Below are positions 17,669-26,760 of a DNA stretch of 64,000 nt, piece by piece. Below the pieces are notes generated by a model. The model did no database searches. It was given only the letters and a program-made list of their open reading frames with translations, and had not been told where the DNA came from. The position numbers and the translations under genes are program-made. Within the stretch, counting starts at the first letter, position 1. Every line of letters starts with the position of its first letter. The DNA is from Candidimonas humi (GTDB lineage: Bacteria > Pseudomonadota > Gammaproteobacteria > Burkholderiales > Burkholderiaceae_B), in assembly GCF_019166065.1 (NCBI RefSeq), contig NZ_JAHTBN010000001.1, positions 1 through 64,000 of the forward strand, given 5' to 3'.

Positions 17669-18388
17669 ATGATCGAGTTTTTCCAGAATTTGCATTGGGC
17701 GGCAATTTTCCAGATCGTCATGATCGACATCCTGCTGGGCGGCGACAATGCCGTGGTCATTGCGCTGGCTTGCCGCAAGCTGCAGCCCCGTCAGCGTATG
17801 CAGGGCATTTTGTGGGGTACGGCCGGGGCCATCGGCTTGCGCGTGGTGCTGATCGCGTTCGCCCTGGTGCTGCTGGATATTCCCATGCTCAAGGTGGTGG
17901 GCGGCCTGCTGCTGGTCTGGATCGGCGTCAAGCTGCTGATCCCCGAGCAGGGCGAGCACGGCAATGTGCAGGCCGGCTCTTCGGTATGGTCGGCGGTGCG
18001 CACCATCCTGGTGGCCGACCTGGTCATGAGCCTGGACAACGTTATTGCGATCGCCGGCGCGGCGGAAAATTCCGGCCCGGGGCATCAGCTCGGCTATGTG
18101 ATATTTGGCCTGCTGGTCAGCGTGCCCATCATCATCTGGGGCAGCACCCTGGTGCTCAAGCTCATAGACCGCTATCCGCTGGTGGTCGCTTTCGGCGCGG
18201 CCCTGCTGGGCTGGATTGCCGGCGGCATGGTCGTGTCCGATGTTCTTGTCATAGATCATATCGGCCAGGTTTCGGCTCCGGTTAAAATTGCGGCAGAGGC
18301 GGCTGGCGCCATCCTGGTGTTGTTGCTGGGCAAGTGGTGCGCCGGCCGCAAAGTCGCCGCAAAGGAAACCGCCCATGGGTCTGTTTAA
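17669..18388 (+). CDS. TerC/Alx-family membrane protein (YjbE-type), copy 2
   Basis: A 239-residue paralogue of the preceding TerC protein, with the same motif pair (LLGGDNAVVIALACRK and ADLVMSLDNVIAIAG) and about seven helices, ending in a short basic tail. ATG 17669 is preferred over earlier in-frame starts because the latter fall inside the terminator hairpin. Likely a metal-ion exporter or chaperone-like membrane protein of the same class. Its 3' end overlaps a 41-codon pilin-like gene by 14 bases. Confidence 0.9.
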   Translation: MIEFFQNLHWAAIFQIVMIDILLGGDNAVVIALACRKLQPRQRMQGILWGTAGAIGLRVVLIAFALVLLDIPMLKVVGGLLLVWIGVKLLIPEQGEHGNVQAGSSVWSAVRTILVADLVMSLDNVIAIAGAAENSGPGHQLGYVIFGLLVSVPIIIWGSTLVLKLIDRYPLVVAFGAALLGWIAGGMVVSDVLVIDHIGQVSAPVKIAAEAAGAILVLLLGKWCAGRKVAAKETAHGSV

Positions 18389-18500
18389 ATCCTCCGACCG
18401 CAAGAAGCACGAGTCGGGTCTGTCGCTGCTGCAAGGCCTGTTGATCCTTGCCATCCTGGGCATAATCGCCACGGTGATCGTGACCAAGCTGGCGGGATGA
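18375..18500 (+). CDS. 41-residue single-helix microprotein with prepilin-like N-terminus
   Basis: ATG 18375 lies inside the end of the TerC gene with AAAGGAAACC upstream as ribosome site. The product is a basic 14-residue head, then [19 protein letters not shown], one membrane helix, and a short VTKLAG tail. The segment mimics the type IV prepilin signal (G before a hydrophobic helix, LSLLQ in place of FTLIE), with Gln at the position of the usual Glu5. No pilin globular domain follows. It could be a small membrane regulator of its neighbour or a minimal pseudopilin. Expression is plausible from spacing; function unknown. Confidence 0.6.
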   Translation: MGLFKSSDRKKHESGLSLLQGLLILAILGIIATVIVTKLAG

Positions 18501-18504
18501 CGCC

Positions 18505-19455
18505 ATGCAGGACAGCGCTCCCGAAAAGCTCATCATTGCCACACGCGCCAGCCGGCTTGCCCTCTGGCAAGCCGAGCACGTGCGCGAGCGCCTGCGGGCG
18601 CTGTATCCGTCCTGCCGCGTCGAACTGCTGGAACTGACCACGCGCGGCGACCAGATTCTCGACCGCACGCTGTCCAAGGTGGGCGGCAAGGGCCTGTTCG
18701 TCAAAGAACTGGAAACGGCGCTGCTCGACGGGCGGGCCGATCTGGCCGTGCATTCGCTCAAGGACGTGCCGGTCGATCTGCACGAGCCCTTCGAGCTCTC
18801 CGTCATCCTCGAGCGCGACGATCCGCGCGATGCCTTCGTGTCGGGCCGCCACGCGGCTCTGGACGATCTGCCTCCGGGGGCCGTGGTCGGCACCTCCAGC
18901 TTGCGCCGCGAGGCGCAGTTGCGCCTCGCTTATCCGCAATTGCAGGTACGGCCGCTGCGCGGCAATCTCGATACCCGCTTGGCCAAGCTCGATCGCGGCG
19001 ACTATGACGCGATCATCCTGGCTGCGGCCGGTCTGAAGCGGCTGGGGCTGGAATCGCGCATCCGCGCGCGCCTGTCGCCGGAACAAAGCCTGCCCGCGGC
19101 AGGGCAAGGGGCGCTGGGCATCGAAACGCTGGCCGCGCGCGCCGATCTGCGCGCCTGGCTCTCCCCGCTGGCAAGCGCCGACACCACCGCCTGCGCGCTG
19201 GCCGAACGCGCGGTCTCGCGTATGCTGGGCGGCTCGTGCCAGGTGCCGCTGGCGGCCTACGCCGGTATCGAAGACGGCCAGATGCATGTGCGCGCCCTGG
19301 TGGCGCATCCCGATGGTTCGGGCGTGATCCGCGCCGAAGCCCGCGGGCCTATGGCATCGGCCGTGCAATTGGGTGAAACAGCGGCCCGCGGGCTGCTCGA
19401 CAAGGGCGCGGCAGCCATTCTGGCCGCGCTGCAGGACCCGGCGCCGACCGTCTGA
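18505..19455 (+). CDS. hemC: Porphobilinogen deaminase (hydroxymethylbilane synthase)
   Basis: A 316-residue cytosolic enzyme polymerising four porphobilinogens to hydroxymethylbilane in heme synthesis. Diagnostic segments: [13 protein letters not shown] near the N-terminus, [21 protein letters not shown] (about 88-94), [10 protein letters not shown], and the dipyrromethane cofactor cysteine in [11 protein letters not shown] (about 247). hemD, hemX and hemY follow in order; the 135-bp gap before hemD shows no separate gene. Confidence 0.98.
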   Translation: MQDSAPEKLIIATRASRLALWQAEHVRERLRALYPSCRVELLELTTRGDQILDRTLSKVGGKGLFVKELETALLDGRADLAVHSLKDVPVDLHEPFELSVILERDDPRDAFVSGRHAALDDLPPGAVVGTSSLRREAQLRLAYPQLQVRPLRGNLDTRLAKLDRGDYDAIILAAAGLKRLGLESRIRARLSPEQSLPAAGQGALGIETLAARADLRAWLSPLASADTTACALAERAVSRMLGGSCQVPLAAYAGIEDGQMHVRALVAHPDGSGVIRAEARGPMASAVQLGETAARGLLDKGAAAILAALQDPAPTV

Positions 19456-19590
19456 TGCGGGCGGGTGCATTAGGCGCGGCCAGCGCGTTGTGGCGACCGG
19501 GCGCGTGGCCGCGGACGCTACAATCGCTGCGGCGAGGCGCGGCAGCGCGCCTGTCGCTACGCATCTGAGCCGGGGCGGGGCGGCCATCCC

Positions 19591-20409
19591 ATGAATGCTT
19601 ATGTCGTACTGACGCGCCCGGCCGGCCGCAACGATGCGCTGGCCGGCCTTTGCGCCCGGGCCGGGCTTGACGCCCTGGTGCTGCCGGCGCTCGAAGTCGG
19701 GCCCTTGCCTGCGCCTGCGGCGGGCTGGCCGGCGCCCGAAGACCACGATCTGGCGGTATTCGTCAGCGGCGCTGCCGCGCGCTATTACATGGATGCCCTG
19801 CGTGCGCTGCGCGGCGAGTTTCGCTGGCCGGCAGGCTGCCGCGCCGCCGCCGTGGGAGCCGCGACTGCGCGGGCGCTGGCCGCCACCGGGGTTCTCGATC
19901 TGGCCGATGTCGTGCACCCTGATGCCTCGGGCCCCCAGGATTCCGAAGCCCTGTGGGGGCTATTGCAAGGGCATGCGTGGCGGCGTGCCTTGATATTACG
20001 CGGACAGTCCGGGCGGGAATGGCTGGGTGACAGGCTGGAGCAGGCCGGCGCCGAGGTGTTTCGTTGCGCCTTGTACCGGCGTGTCGCGGCTTCCTGGACC
20101 GCGGCGCAGGCCGAGGCGCTGCGCGGGCGCCTGGCGGCCGGCGCCGCGCCGATTTGCGTCTTTACCAGCGCCGAAGGCGTGCAGGCCTTCGCCTCGAATA
20201 TCGCGCGTGCGGGGCTGTCGCGGTTTTGGGAGCGGGCCCGTTATGTGGCCATCCACGAGCGGGTCGCGCAGCAATTGCGCGCCAGCCTGGCACAGGCGAG
20301 TGGCACCGCGCCCGATCCAATGGTAAAAATATGCCCACCGGACGACGATGCCGTTTTCGAGGCCGTTTTATCGATCGCCACGCCGCAAGGAATACAATCC
20401 TCTCCATGA
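19591..20409 (+). CDS. hemD: Uroporphyrinogen-III synthase
   Basis: A 272-residue protein with the two-lobe HemD pattern: VVLTRPAGRNDALA at the start, FVSGAAARYY for the first lobe and a C-terminal lobe with CVFTSAEGVQAFASNI. It closes hydroxymethylbilane to uroporphyrinogen III. HemD is poorly conserved, so position between hemC and hemX is important support. ATGA overlap with hemX. Confidence 0.92.
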   Translation: MNAYVVLTRPAGRNDALAGLCARAGLDALVLPALEVGPLPAPAAGWPAPEDHDLAVFVSGAAARYYMDALRALRGEFRWPAGCRAAAVGAATARALAATGVLDLADVVHPDASGPQDSEALWGLLQGHAWRRALILRGQSGREWLGDRLEQAGAEVFRCALYRRVAASWTAAQAEALRGRLAAGAAPICVFTSAEGVQAFASNIARAGLSRFWERARYVAIHERVAQQLRASLAQASGTAPDPMVKICPPDDDAVFEAVLSIATPQGIQSSP

Positions 20410-21668
20410 CCGAAAATAGAACCGAGATCAATCCGTCCGGCACTCCGGCCCCCAGCGACAACAAGCCCACCCCCGACAAGAAGCCGGCCGCCGCGCGGCC
20501 GGCGGGGTCCGTGCGCAGCGCGGCCCGCACCGGCCTGCGCGTGGCGCTGGCCATCGTGATCATCGTGGCGATCGGGCTGGGCGCCGGCCTCTGGTACCAG
20601 CAGCGCGTATTCAAGCGCGTCGGCGCGCAGCTCGAAAGCCGCGTGGCCGATGCTTCCAGCATCGCCAGCCAGGCGCGCGAACAGGCGCAGCAGGCCGTGT
20701 CCCTGGCCCAGACGCAGACCCGGCAGCTCGAGGCCTTGCAAGCGTCGCTCGACCAGACGCAGGCCCGCTACCAGAGCCTGGAACAGGCCTTCCAGACGCT
20801 GACCGACAGCGGCTCGGAACTGACCCTCATCAACGATGTCGACCATCTGGTCAATATCGCGCACCAGCAGCTCGCGCTGGGCGGCAACGTGGCCAATGCC
20901 ATCGTCGCGCTGGAAACCGCACAGGCCCAGTTGGCGCGCGCCAACCGGCCGAACCTGGCTTCGCTGCAGCAAACGATCAATGGCGATCTCGACCGCCTGC
21001 GCACGGTAGCCACGACAGACGTGCCCATGCTGTCGCACCAGCTCGATACGCTCGAGAGTCTGATCGCCACTGCGCCCTTGCTGGTTCCCGATGCCGCAGC
21101 GCCCGGCTTGCCGGCGGCCGACGCGCAGCCGCAGGGCGGGTCTTCCGCGGGCGCCGCGGACACAACATCCGGCGAGCCTGCCGCCGACGTCTGGTGGCGC
21201 CGCGCGGCCGACAGCGTCTACACCTGGTCGTCCAGGGCCTGGGCGTCGCTGCGCCACGATTTGGGGCAGTTCATCAGCGTCAGGCGCGCCGCCGATCCGG
21301 CTGCGCTGCTGATGTCGCCGGACCAGGCCACCCAGTTGCGCCAGAACCTGCGGCTGCGGGCCATGACCGCGCAGCTTGCCTTGCTTATGCGCCAGCCCGG
21401 GGTCTGGAAGACCGAAACCCGTGCGCTGGAACAGGCGCTGGCCACCCGCTACGACGGGCAGGCCGACCAGACCCGGCAGGCGCTCAAGATCGCGCGCGGC
21501 CTGGCCGATACCGCCATCGACGTGAAGCTGCCGACGGTGGACAACAGCCTGCAGGCCCTGCAGACCTTGCGCGATGCCCAGGCCAAGCAGGCCGCGAAGC
21601 AGTCGCAGCGGGCCGCGGCGCCCGATGGCGCCGCCGCGCAGCCGCAGCCCGGCCATCCGCAGGAATAA
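20406..21668 (+). CDS. hemX: HemX-like membrane protein (uroporphyrinogen-III C-methyltransferase annotation is probably misleading)
   Basis: A 420-residue protein: a Pro/Lys-rich cytosolic N-terminus, one membrane helix (about 43-66, VALAIVIIVAIGLGAGLWY), then a long Gln/Ala-rich coiled coil (about 75-150) and a helical periplasmic domain ending in a Gln/Ala-rich tail. There is no SAM-binding methyltransferase domain, so it is the HemX type, not CobA. ATG 20406 overlaps the hemD stop by four bases; the frame upstream of it only overlaps hemD. Function is unclear; it is co-transcribed with heme genes. Confidence 0.9.
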   Translation: MTENRTEINPSGTPAPSDNKPTPDKKPAAARPAGSVRSAARTGLRVALAIVIIVAIGLGAGLWYQQRVFKRVGAQLESRVADASSIASQAREQAQQAVSLAQTQTRQLEALQASLDQTQARYQSLEQAFQTLTDSGSELTLINDVDHLVNIAHQQLALGGNVANAIVALETAQAQLARANRPNLASLQQTINGDLDRLRTVATTDVPMLSHQLDTLESLIATAPLLVPDAAAPGLPAADAQPQGGSSAGAADTTSGEPAADVWWRRAADSVYTWSSRAWASLRHDLGQFISVRRAADPAALLMSPDQATQLRQNLRLRAMTAQLALLMRQPGVWKTETRALEQALATRYDGQADQTRQALKIARGLADTAIDVKLPTVDNSLQALQTLRDAQAKQAAKQSQRAAAPDGAAAQPQPGHPQE

Positions 21669-21671
21669 GCC

Positions 21672-23177
21672 ATGCGGACCTGGTTCTGGACTTTCCTGGT
21701 ATTGGCCCTGGCGGTTGGCCTGGCCCTGGCGCTGCACGATCATGGCGGCAATGTACTCATCATCGCCCAGCCCTGGCGCATCGAACTGTCGCTGACGCTG
21801 GCGGTATTGCTGGTGCTGGCGGGTTTCTGCGTCGTCTACGTCGCGTTGCGGCTGCTGGCATGGCTGACTTCCGGCCCCGAACGCCTGCGCACCTGGCGCG
21901 GCGCGCGCGCGCAGAAGCGCGATCACGACCTGCTCGAGACCGGCTGGGTCAGCCTGCTGGAAGGGCGCTATTCGCAGGCCGAGAAAGACTTCGCCAAGAT
22001 ACTGTCGCAGTCGCGCTCATCCGGGCGCAAGGTGCTGGCGGCGCTGGCGGCGGCGCGCGCGGCGCATCGCATGGGCGAGTTCGGCCGGCGCGACCAGGCG
22101 CTGGAACTTGCACGCGAAAACGCCGGCTCCGAACCGCGCCTGAAAGAGGCGGCGGCGACCGTGGCGGCCGAAATGTACCTGGACCAGCGTCGGCCCAAAG
22201 AAGCGCTGGCGTTGCTGCAGCCCTTGCAGGACGCCAGCTCGCGCTACTTCCATGCCACTTATCTGCTGCTGCGCGCGCACGCGCAGTTGCACAATTACGA
22301 TCGCGTCTTCGCGCTGACGCGCCTGCTGCAGCGGCGCGGCGCCATCAACAAGACGGAAGCCCTGGGCTACATCGAAACCTCCGTCGCGGCGCGCCTGCAC
22401 CAGGAAGGCATGCCGGCCTACAAGGCCATATGGGGCGAACTGAAGTCCGATGAGCGCGTGCTGCCCGAAATCGCGCTGGCCGCCGCCTCCATCCAAGAGG
22501 CCGACGGCCATGCCGACGAGGCCTCGCGCATACTCGAAGCGGCCATAGGCGCGAGTTTCGACCCGCGCCTCTTGAGCGCCTATTCGCAGTGCCCGCCTGA
22601 ACAGGTGGCGCACCGCCTGAGCAAGGCCGAGGTATGGCTCAAGAGCCGGCCCGACGATTCGGCCCTGCTGGCCGCCCTCGGCAATCTGTGCCTGACCGGC
22701 CAGCTATGGGGGCAGGGCGAACGCTATCTGCTGCGCAGCATGAAGATCCGCAGCGACGTGCGCATCCACGCGCTGCTGGGCAATTTGTACGACCGCCTCG
22801 GCCGCAGCGCAGATGCCATGAAGCACTGGCGCCTGGCCTCGGGCGTGGCCGGCGTGCTGCCGGTATTGCCCGCCAATCGGGCGCTGCCCGCGGCCGACAT
22901 GCGCGGCGACCCGACCCTGATCGATTTTGCTGCCGTGCCCGACAGCGAGCCGTCGCCCGCGCCGGACGAGATCCCGCAGGCAGCCAGCGCCGCCGGCTAT
23001 GTGCATCTCGATATCGAGGCCTGGGAAACCCCCAGGATGGAAGAGCCGGCCGCGCCGGCCGAGCCCCCGGCCGCCGGCGAACCGGGCCTGGACGAATATT
23101 TCGACAGCGCGCCGATACCGGGCGTGGATTTGTCCCAGACCTCGGATCGGCCTTCCAGAGGCCCGGAACGGCGCTGA
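21672..23177 (+). CDS. hemY: HemY-like TPR membrane protein
   Basis: A 501-residue inner-membrane protein with two N-terminal helices (about 1-20 and 40-62) and a TPR-rich cytosolic or periplasmic domain (GWVSLLEGRYSQAEKDFAK, then several 34-residue helical pairs up to about 400), ending in an acidic Pro/Ala tail. This is the proteobacterial HemY of the hemCDXY cluster, distinct from protoporphyrinogen oxidase HemY of Gram-positives. It follows hemX by three bases. Confidence 0.93.
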   Translation: MRTWFWTFLVLALAVGLALALHDHGGNVLIIAQPWRIELSLTLAVLLVLAGFCVVYVALRLLAWLTSGPERLRTWRGARAQKRDHDLLETGWVSLLEGRYSQAEKDFAKILSQSRSSGRKVLAALAAARAAHRMGEFGRRDQALELARENAGSEPRLKEAAATVAAEMYLDQRRPKEALALLQPLQDASSRYFHATYLLLRAHAQLHNYDRVFALTRLLQRRGAINKTEALGYIETSVAARLHQEGMPAYKAIWGELKSDERVLPEIALAAASIQEADGHADEASRILEAAIGASFDPRLLSAYSQCPPEQVAHRLSKAEVWLKSRPDDSALLAALGNLCLTGQLWGQGERYLLRSMKIRSDVRIHALLGNLYDRLGRSADAMKHWRLASGVAGVLPVLPANRALPAADMRGDPTLIDFAAVPDSEPSPAPDEIPQAASAAGYVHLDIEAWETPRMEEPAAPAEPPAAGEPGLDEYFDSAPIPGVDLSQTSDRPSRGPERR

Positions 23178-23214
23178 TTCGTTTTCCTTTTCACACCTAG
23201 GTTAAATCACCATC

Positions 23215-23751
23215 ATGAGTCTAGACCGCGTACCCGCCGGCGCCAAGCTGCCGGACGAATTCAACGTCATCATCGAGATCCCCATGAATGCGGCTCCCAT
23301 CAAATACGAGGTCGACAAGGCTTCGGGGACCCTGTTCGTGGACCGCTTCATGGTGACGGCCATGCACTATCCCTGCAACTACGGCTACATACCCGAAACG
23401 ATTTCCGACGACGGCGATCCGGTGGATGTGCTGGTGCTGGCGCCGCTGCCCGTGCACAATGGCTCGGTGATACGTTGCCGCCCGGTGGGCATGCTGCAAA
23501 TGGACGACGAAGCCGGCGGCGACGCCAAGCTGCTGGCCGTGCCGGTCGACAAGCTCTGGCCCGGTTACCGCGACGTTCAGAAACCTGAAGACTTGCCCGA
23601 AGTAGAATTGGCTCGCATCCAACACTTTTTCGAACACTATAAAGAGCTGGAAAAAGGCAAATGGGTGAAGGTCAAGGGCTGGGAAGGCCCCGAAGCTGCC
23701 CGCAAGGAAATCCTGGCCAGCGCCGCGCGCTACACCCAGGGCGTCAAGTAA
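23215..23751 (+). CDS. ppa: Inorganic pyrophosphatase (family I)
   Basis: A 178-residue soluble enzyme hydrolysing pyrophosphate to phosphate. The metal-binding signature [15 protein letters not shown] (about 64-78) and [11 protein letters not shown] are intact, as is the C-terminal [15 protein letters not shown]. Length is typical for hexameric family I enzymes (about 175). It stands alone between hemY and a FAH-family gene. Confidence 0.98.
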   Translation: MSLDRVPAGAKLPDEFNVIIEIPMNAAPIKYEVDKASGTLFVDRFMVTAMHYPCNYGYIPETISDDGDPVDVLVLAPLPVHNGSVIRCRPVGMLQMDDEAGGDAKLLAVPVDKLWPGYRDVQKPEDLPEVELARIQHFFEHYKELEKGKWVKVKGWEGPEAARKEILASAARYTQGVK

Positions 23752-23801
23752 GCAAAGCTTATTCATAGACAAGATACTCTACAAAGGAAATCGAGGAAAA
23801 A

Positions 23802-24497
23802 ATGGATTACATCGTTCCCGCCCAGCCCCTGGCCGCCATTCCCGTGGTCGGCTCGGCCGCCGTATTTCCCGTGCGCCGCATCTACTGCGTGGGCCGCAAC
23901 TACGTCGAGCATGCCAAGGAAATGGGTTTCACCGGCCGCGAAGACCCGTTCTTCTTCAACAAGCCCGCCGATGCGCTGATCAATGTGGCCGACGGCCAGA
24001 CGGGCACCATGCCCTATCCGGCCAAGACCTCCAACCTGCACTACGAGATCGAGCTCGTGGTGGCGCTGGACAAGGGCGGCCGCGACCTGACTCTGGAACA
24101 AGCCGCCGAATGCGTCTGGGGCTATGCCATCGGCCTGGACATGACGCGCCGCGACCTGCAATCCGAGGCCAAGAAGCTGGGCCGGCCCTGGGAAGTGGGC
24201 AAGGCCTTCGACCAATCGGCTCCTATCGGCCCGCTGCATCCGCGCAGCAAGGTCGGCACGCTGGACAAGGGCGAGATTTCCCTGACCGTCAATGGCGCCA
24301 CCAAGCAGTCCAGCGACCTGTCCCGCATGATCTGGAACATCGCCGAATCGATCGCTTACTTGTCGGGCTTGTTCGAGCTGAAGGCCGGCGATATCATTTT
24401 CACGGGCACGCCTGAAGGGGTGGGTCCGGTCGTCGCGGGCGACACCATGGTCGGCGCCATCGCCGGCCTGGGCGAGCTCAAGGTGGCTGTCAAATAA
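23802..24497 (+). CDS. Fumarylacetoacetate hydrolase-family protein
   Basis: A 231-residue single-domain FAH-fold enzyme. Metal-site segments are visible: YCVGRNYVEHAKEMG, the E-x-E of LHYEIELVVAL (about 84), and FTGTPEGVGPV near the end. Family members hydrolyse or decarboxylate acylpyruvates and related beta-diketo acids (acylpyruvase/oxaloacetate decarboxylase type, FAHD1-like). No pathway gene lies beside it, so substrate is not assigned. An entericidin-like gene follows after 16 bases and may share its transcript. Confidence 0.9.
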   Translation: MDYIVPAQPLAAIPVVGSAAVFPVRRIYCVGRNYVEHAKEMGFTGREDPFFFNKPADALINVADGQTGTMPYPAKTSNLHYEIELVVALDKGGRDLTLEQAAECVWGYAIGLDMTRRDLQSEAKKLGRPWEVGKAFDQSAPIGPLHPRSKVGTLDKGEISLTVNGATKQSSDLSRMIWNIAESIAYLSGLFELKAGDIIFTGTPEGVGPVVAGDTMVGAIAGLGELKVAVK

Positions 24498-24513
24498 AAC
24501 CAAGGAGACGCTG

Positions 24514-24642
24514 ATGCGCAAGGTTCTTCTGTCACTGCTCATGCTCGCCTGCATGGGCCTGGCTGCCTGCTCCAACACGGTAGCCGGCGCCGGCCAGGAC
24601 ATTACCAATGCCGGCCATGCCATCTCCAAGTCGGCCCAGTAG
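24514..24642 (+). CDS. Entericidin-like small lipoprotein 1
   Basis: A 42-residue lipoprotein: basic start MRKVLLSLLMLACMGLAAC with lipobox LAAC, then SNTVAGAGQDITNAG, the entericidin A/B signature (C-N-T-x-x-G-x-G-x-D). AAGGAG lies seven to eight bases before the ATG. Entericidins are cell-envelope lipoproteins; EcnA/EcnB of E. coli act as an antidote-bacteriolysin pair. A second member lies 480 bp downstream. Confidence 0.88.
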   Translation: MRKVLLSLLMLACMGLAACSNTVAGAGQDITNAGHAISKSAQ

Positions 24643-24702
24643 GCCTGCTCGGCGCGAGGCCCGCGTGCCGGGCGCCGCGTTTGCGGCACTGGTGCCTGGG
24701 TG

Positions 24703-24742
24703 AAAGAACCCCTGCCGCAATACGCGGCAGGGGTTCTTTTTT
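24703..24742 (+). terminator. Strong intrinsic terminator
   Basis: AAAGAACCCCTGCCGC pairs perfectly with GCGGCAGGGGTTCTTT across a five-base loop, and T residues follow. It ends the FAH-entericidin transcript. Confidence 0.9.
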
Positions 24743-24794
24743 ACCGCCGGGCCGCCCCAAGGCAAAAAGCACCCCCTTGGGGGATGAGCCCGGA

Positions 24795-24824
24795 CACAGC
24801 ACAGCCCCTGCGGGCTGTGCTGTG
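24795..24824. repeat. Perfect 13-bp hairpin in intergenic DNA
   Basis: CACAGCACAGCCC, a four-base loop, and GGGCTGTGCTGTG. It lies in the 24743-25119 stretch between the two entericidin-like genes. No gene was recognised in that stretch; its last ~100 bases are T-rich and probably hold the promoter of the second gene. Confidence 0.6.
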
Positions 24825-25122
24825 CCTGGCGAATCCGAGCGGCCTGCAAGGCGCGAGGTGGACAGCAAGCCGAAGGCGCAGCGCGGGGGCCCCTTCTTGC
24901 CGCTGTCCGCCGCAAGGCAGGCTTCGGGGCCGGTTTCGGCATGCTGCCCATCGGCACCTTGCGCGTGCGTATCGCCTCGCAGGTTCGGGCGGCGGCTACG
25001 GTGCGAGCCCAGGTCGGGTTTTATTTCGTGTTTTTTATTTTCTGTTTTTATTATTTTGTCGCCACGGCCGCCGGCTTGGCAGGCACAATAAAGGCTGTAA
25101 CCTCAACCTGAAGGAGACGATG

Positions 25123-25329
25123 ATGCGATTCAAAATCCTGCTGCCGCTGTTGGCGGTGATGTGCCTGGGCATGGCCGGTTGCTCCAATACCTTCCGCGGC
25201 GCCGGCGAAGACGCGTCCAATGTCGGCCACGTCGTCAAGAAGGGCGCGGCCAGCGCCGACCGCAAGATCCAGGACACTGTCGGCGACGGGCAGCCCGCGC
25301 CGGCGCAGACTCCCGCCCACTCGAACTGA
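25123..25329 (+). CDS. Entericidin-like small lipoprotein 2
   Basis: A 68-residue lipoprotein with signal MRFKILLPLLAVMCLGMAGC and lipobox MAGC, followed by SNTFRGAGEDASNVGHVV, a good entericidin match. Unlike copy 1 it has a ~25-residue Lys/Pro/Ala-rich tail. AAGGAG lies upstream; two consecutive ATG codons (25120, 25123) are possible starts. Whether the two act as an antidote-toxin pair like EcnA/EcnB is not shown by sequence. Confidence 0.85.
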   Translation: MRFKILLPLLAVMCLGMAGCSNTFRGAGEDASNVGHVVKKGAASADRKIQDTVGDGQPAPAQTPAHSN

Positions 25330-25340
25330 TACGAAAAAAC

Positions 25341-25384
25341 AAAGGCCGCAAGAGCCGGGGGCTTTCCCGGTTCTTGCGGCCTTT
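25341..25384. terminator. Bidirectional terminator between entericidin 2 and MFS gene
   Basis: AAAGGCCGCAAGA pairs with TCTTGCGGCCTTT around an inner CCGGG/CCCGG stem. A-run and T-run on opposite sides suit convergent genes on both strands. Confidence 0.85.
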
Positions 25385-25443
25385 GGCTTGCCTGGCCGGC
25401 GGGCCATCCGCCTGCGCGGACGGCCTGCTTCTAGTGTTGCCGT

Positions 25444-26760
25444 CTACTTGTTGACCAGCTTCGAGGGCATGGCCAGGGTGACGAGCGCGCCCAGCACCAT
25501 GAAGGCCGCCAGCACGTCGATGCCGCTATTGGTGGACTGGGTCACGTCCTTCAGGTAGCCGATCAGGGATGGCCCGAAGAAGCCCGCCAGGTTGCCCAGC
25601 GAATTGATCATGGCGATGCCAGCCGCGGCCGCCGTGCCGCTGAGGATGGCGGTGGGCAGGCTCCAGAACAAGGGCAGCACGATCATGATGCCCATGGTGG
25701 CGAAGGTGAGGGCCACCATCGCCAGAGTCGTATTGCCGCTCCATATAGTGCTGAGATACAGGCCCGCCGCCCCGATCAGGGCGGGGACTGCGATGTGCCA
25801 GCGGCGCTCGCGCTTGATGTCGGAACGCCAGCCCACCAGCACCATGGCGATCACTGCAAAGCCGTACGGAATGGCGGTAAGCAGGCCTATGGTCAGCGAA
25901 TCCTTGATGCCCGTGGTCTTGATGATGGTCGGCAGCCAGAAGCTCACGCCGTACAGGCCGATCACGAACGAGAAGTAGATCAGGCTCATGGCCCACATGC
26001 GGCCGTTGCTGAACACTTTGCGCAGCGGCAGGTCGTGCTTCTCGGCGGTGTCGGCGGCGATATTGCGTTCGAGCAGTTGTTTTTCCTCGGCGCTCAGCCA
26101 CTTGGCATTGTGGATGCGGTCGTCCAGGTAGAACAGCACGATGATCCCGATGACGATGGAAGGTATGGCTTCCAGCAGGAACAGCCACTGCCAGCCGGCA
26201 AGGCCATGCGCGCCGCTGAGGTCTTCGAGGATCCAGCCCGACACGGGGCCGCCGATGAAGCCCGACAAGGCCACCGCCGTCATGAACCAGGCCGTCATGC
26301 TGCCGCGGCGTTCCGACGGGTACCAGTAGGTCAGGTACAGGATGATGCCGGGGAAGAAGCCGGCCTCGGCCACGCCCAGCAGGAAGCGCATCACGTAGAA
26401 CATGGTCGGCGTGGTGACGAACATCGTCAGGCCCGAGATAATGCCCCAGGTGATCATGATGCGGGCGATCCAGATGCGCGCCCCGACTTTATGCAGGATG
26501 ACGTTGCTGGGCACTTCGAACAGGAAATAGCCGAAGAAGAAAATGCCTGCGCCCAGGCCATAGACGGTGTCGCTGAGCTTCAGGTCGTTGAGCATCTGCA
26601 GCTTGGCGAAGCCGACGTTGACGCGATCGAGATAGGCGACGATATAGCAGATCAGCAGGAACGGTATCAGCCGCCAGCCCACTTTGCGATAAGCGGCCTG
26701 TTCAAGCGACGAGGACGAGCCGCTCGTGGCGGCGCCCGGCTGTAGGGTAGAGGGTTGCAT
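25444..26760 (-). CDS. MFS transporter, anion:cation symporter (ACS) type
   Basis: A 438-residue, 12-helix major facilitator. The segment FLLICYIVAYLDRVNVGFAK after the first helix and GVAEAGFFPGIILYLTYWYP in helix 4-5 are hallmarks of the ACS family, which imports organic anions such as tartrate, phthalate, hexuronates or aromatic acids. Substrate is not determined. It lies downstream of kynU on the same strand with 346 bp between, so a link to kynurenine or anthranilate metabolism is possible but weak. Confidence 0.92.
   Translation of the reverse strand: MQPSTLQPGAATSGSSSSLEQAAYRKVGWRLIPFLLICYIVAYLDRVNVGFAKLQMLNDLKLSDTVYGLGAGIFFFGYFLFEVPSNVILHKVGARIWIARIMITWGIISGLTMFVTTPTMFYVMRFLLGVAEAGFFPGIILYLTYWYPSERRGSMTAWFMTAVALSGFIGGPVSGWILEDLSGAHGLAGWQWLFLLEAIPSIVIGIIVLFYLDDRIHNAKWLSAEEKQLLERNIAADTAEKHDLPLRKVFSNGRMWAMSLIYFSFVIGLYGVSFWLPTIIKTTGIKDSLTIGLLTAIPYGFAVIAMVLVGWRSDIKRERRWHIAVPALIGAAGLYLSTIWSGNTTLAMVALTFATMGIMIVLPLFWSLPTAILSGTAAAAGIAMINSLGNLAGFFGPSLIGYLKDVTQSTNSGIDVLAAFMVLGALVTLAMPSKLVNK

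Noticed and set aside
20406-21668. Uroporphyrinogen-III C-methyltransferase
   Set aside because: No SAM-binding methyltransferase motifs; the protein is one helix plus coiled coil, i.e. HemX type.
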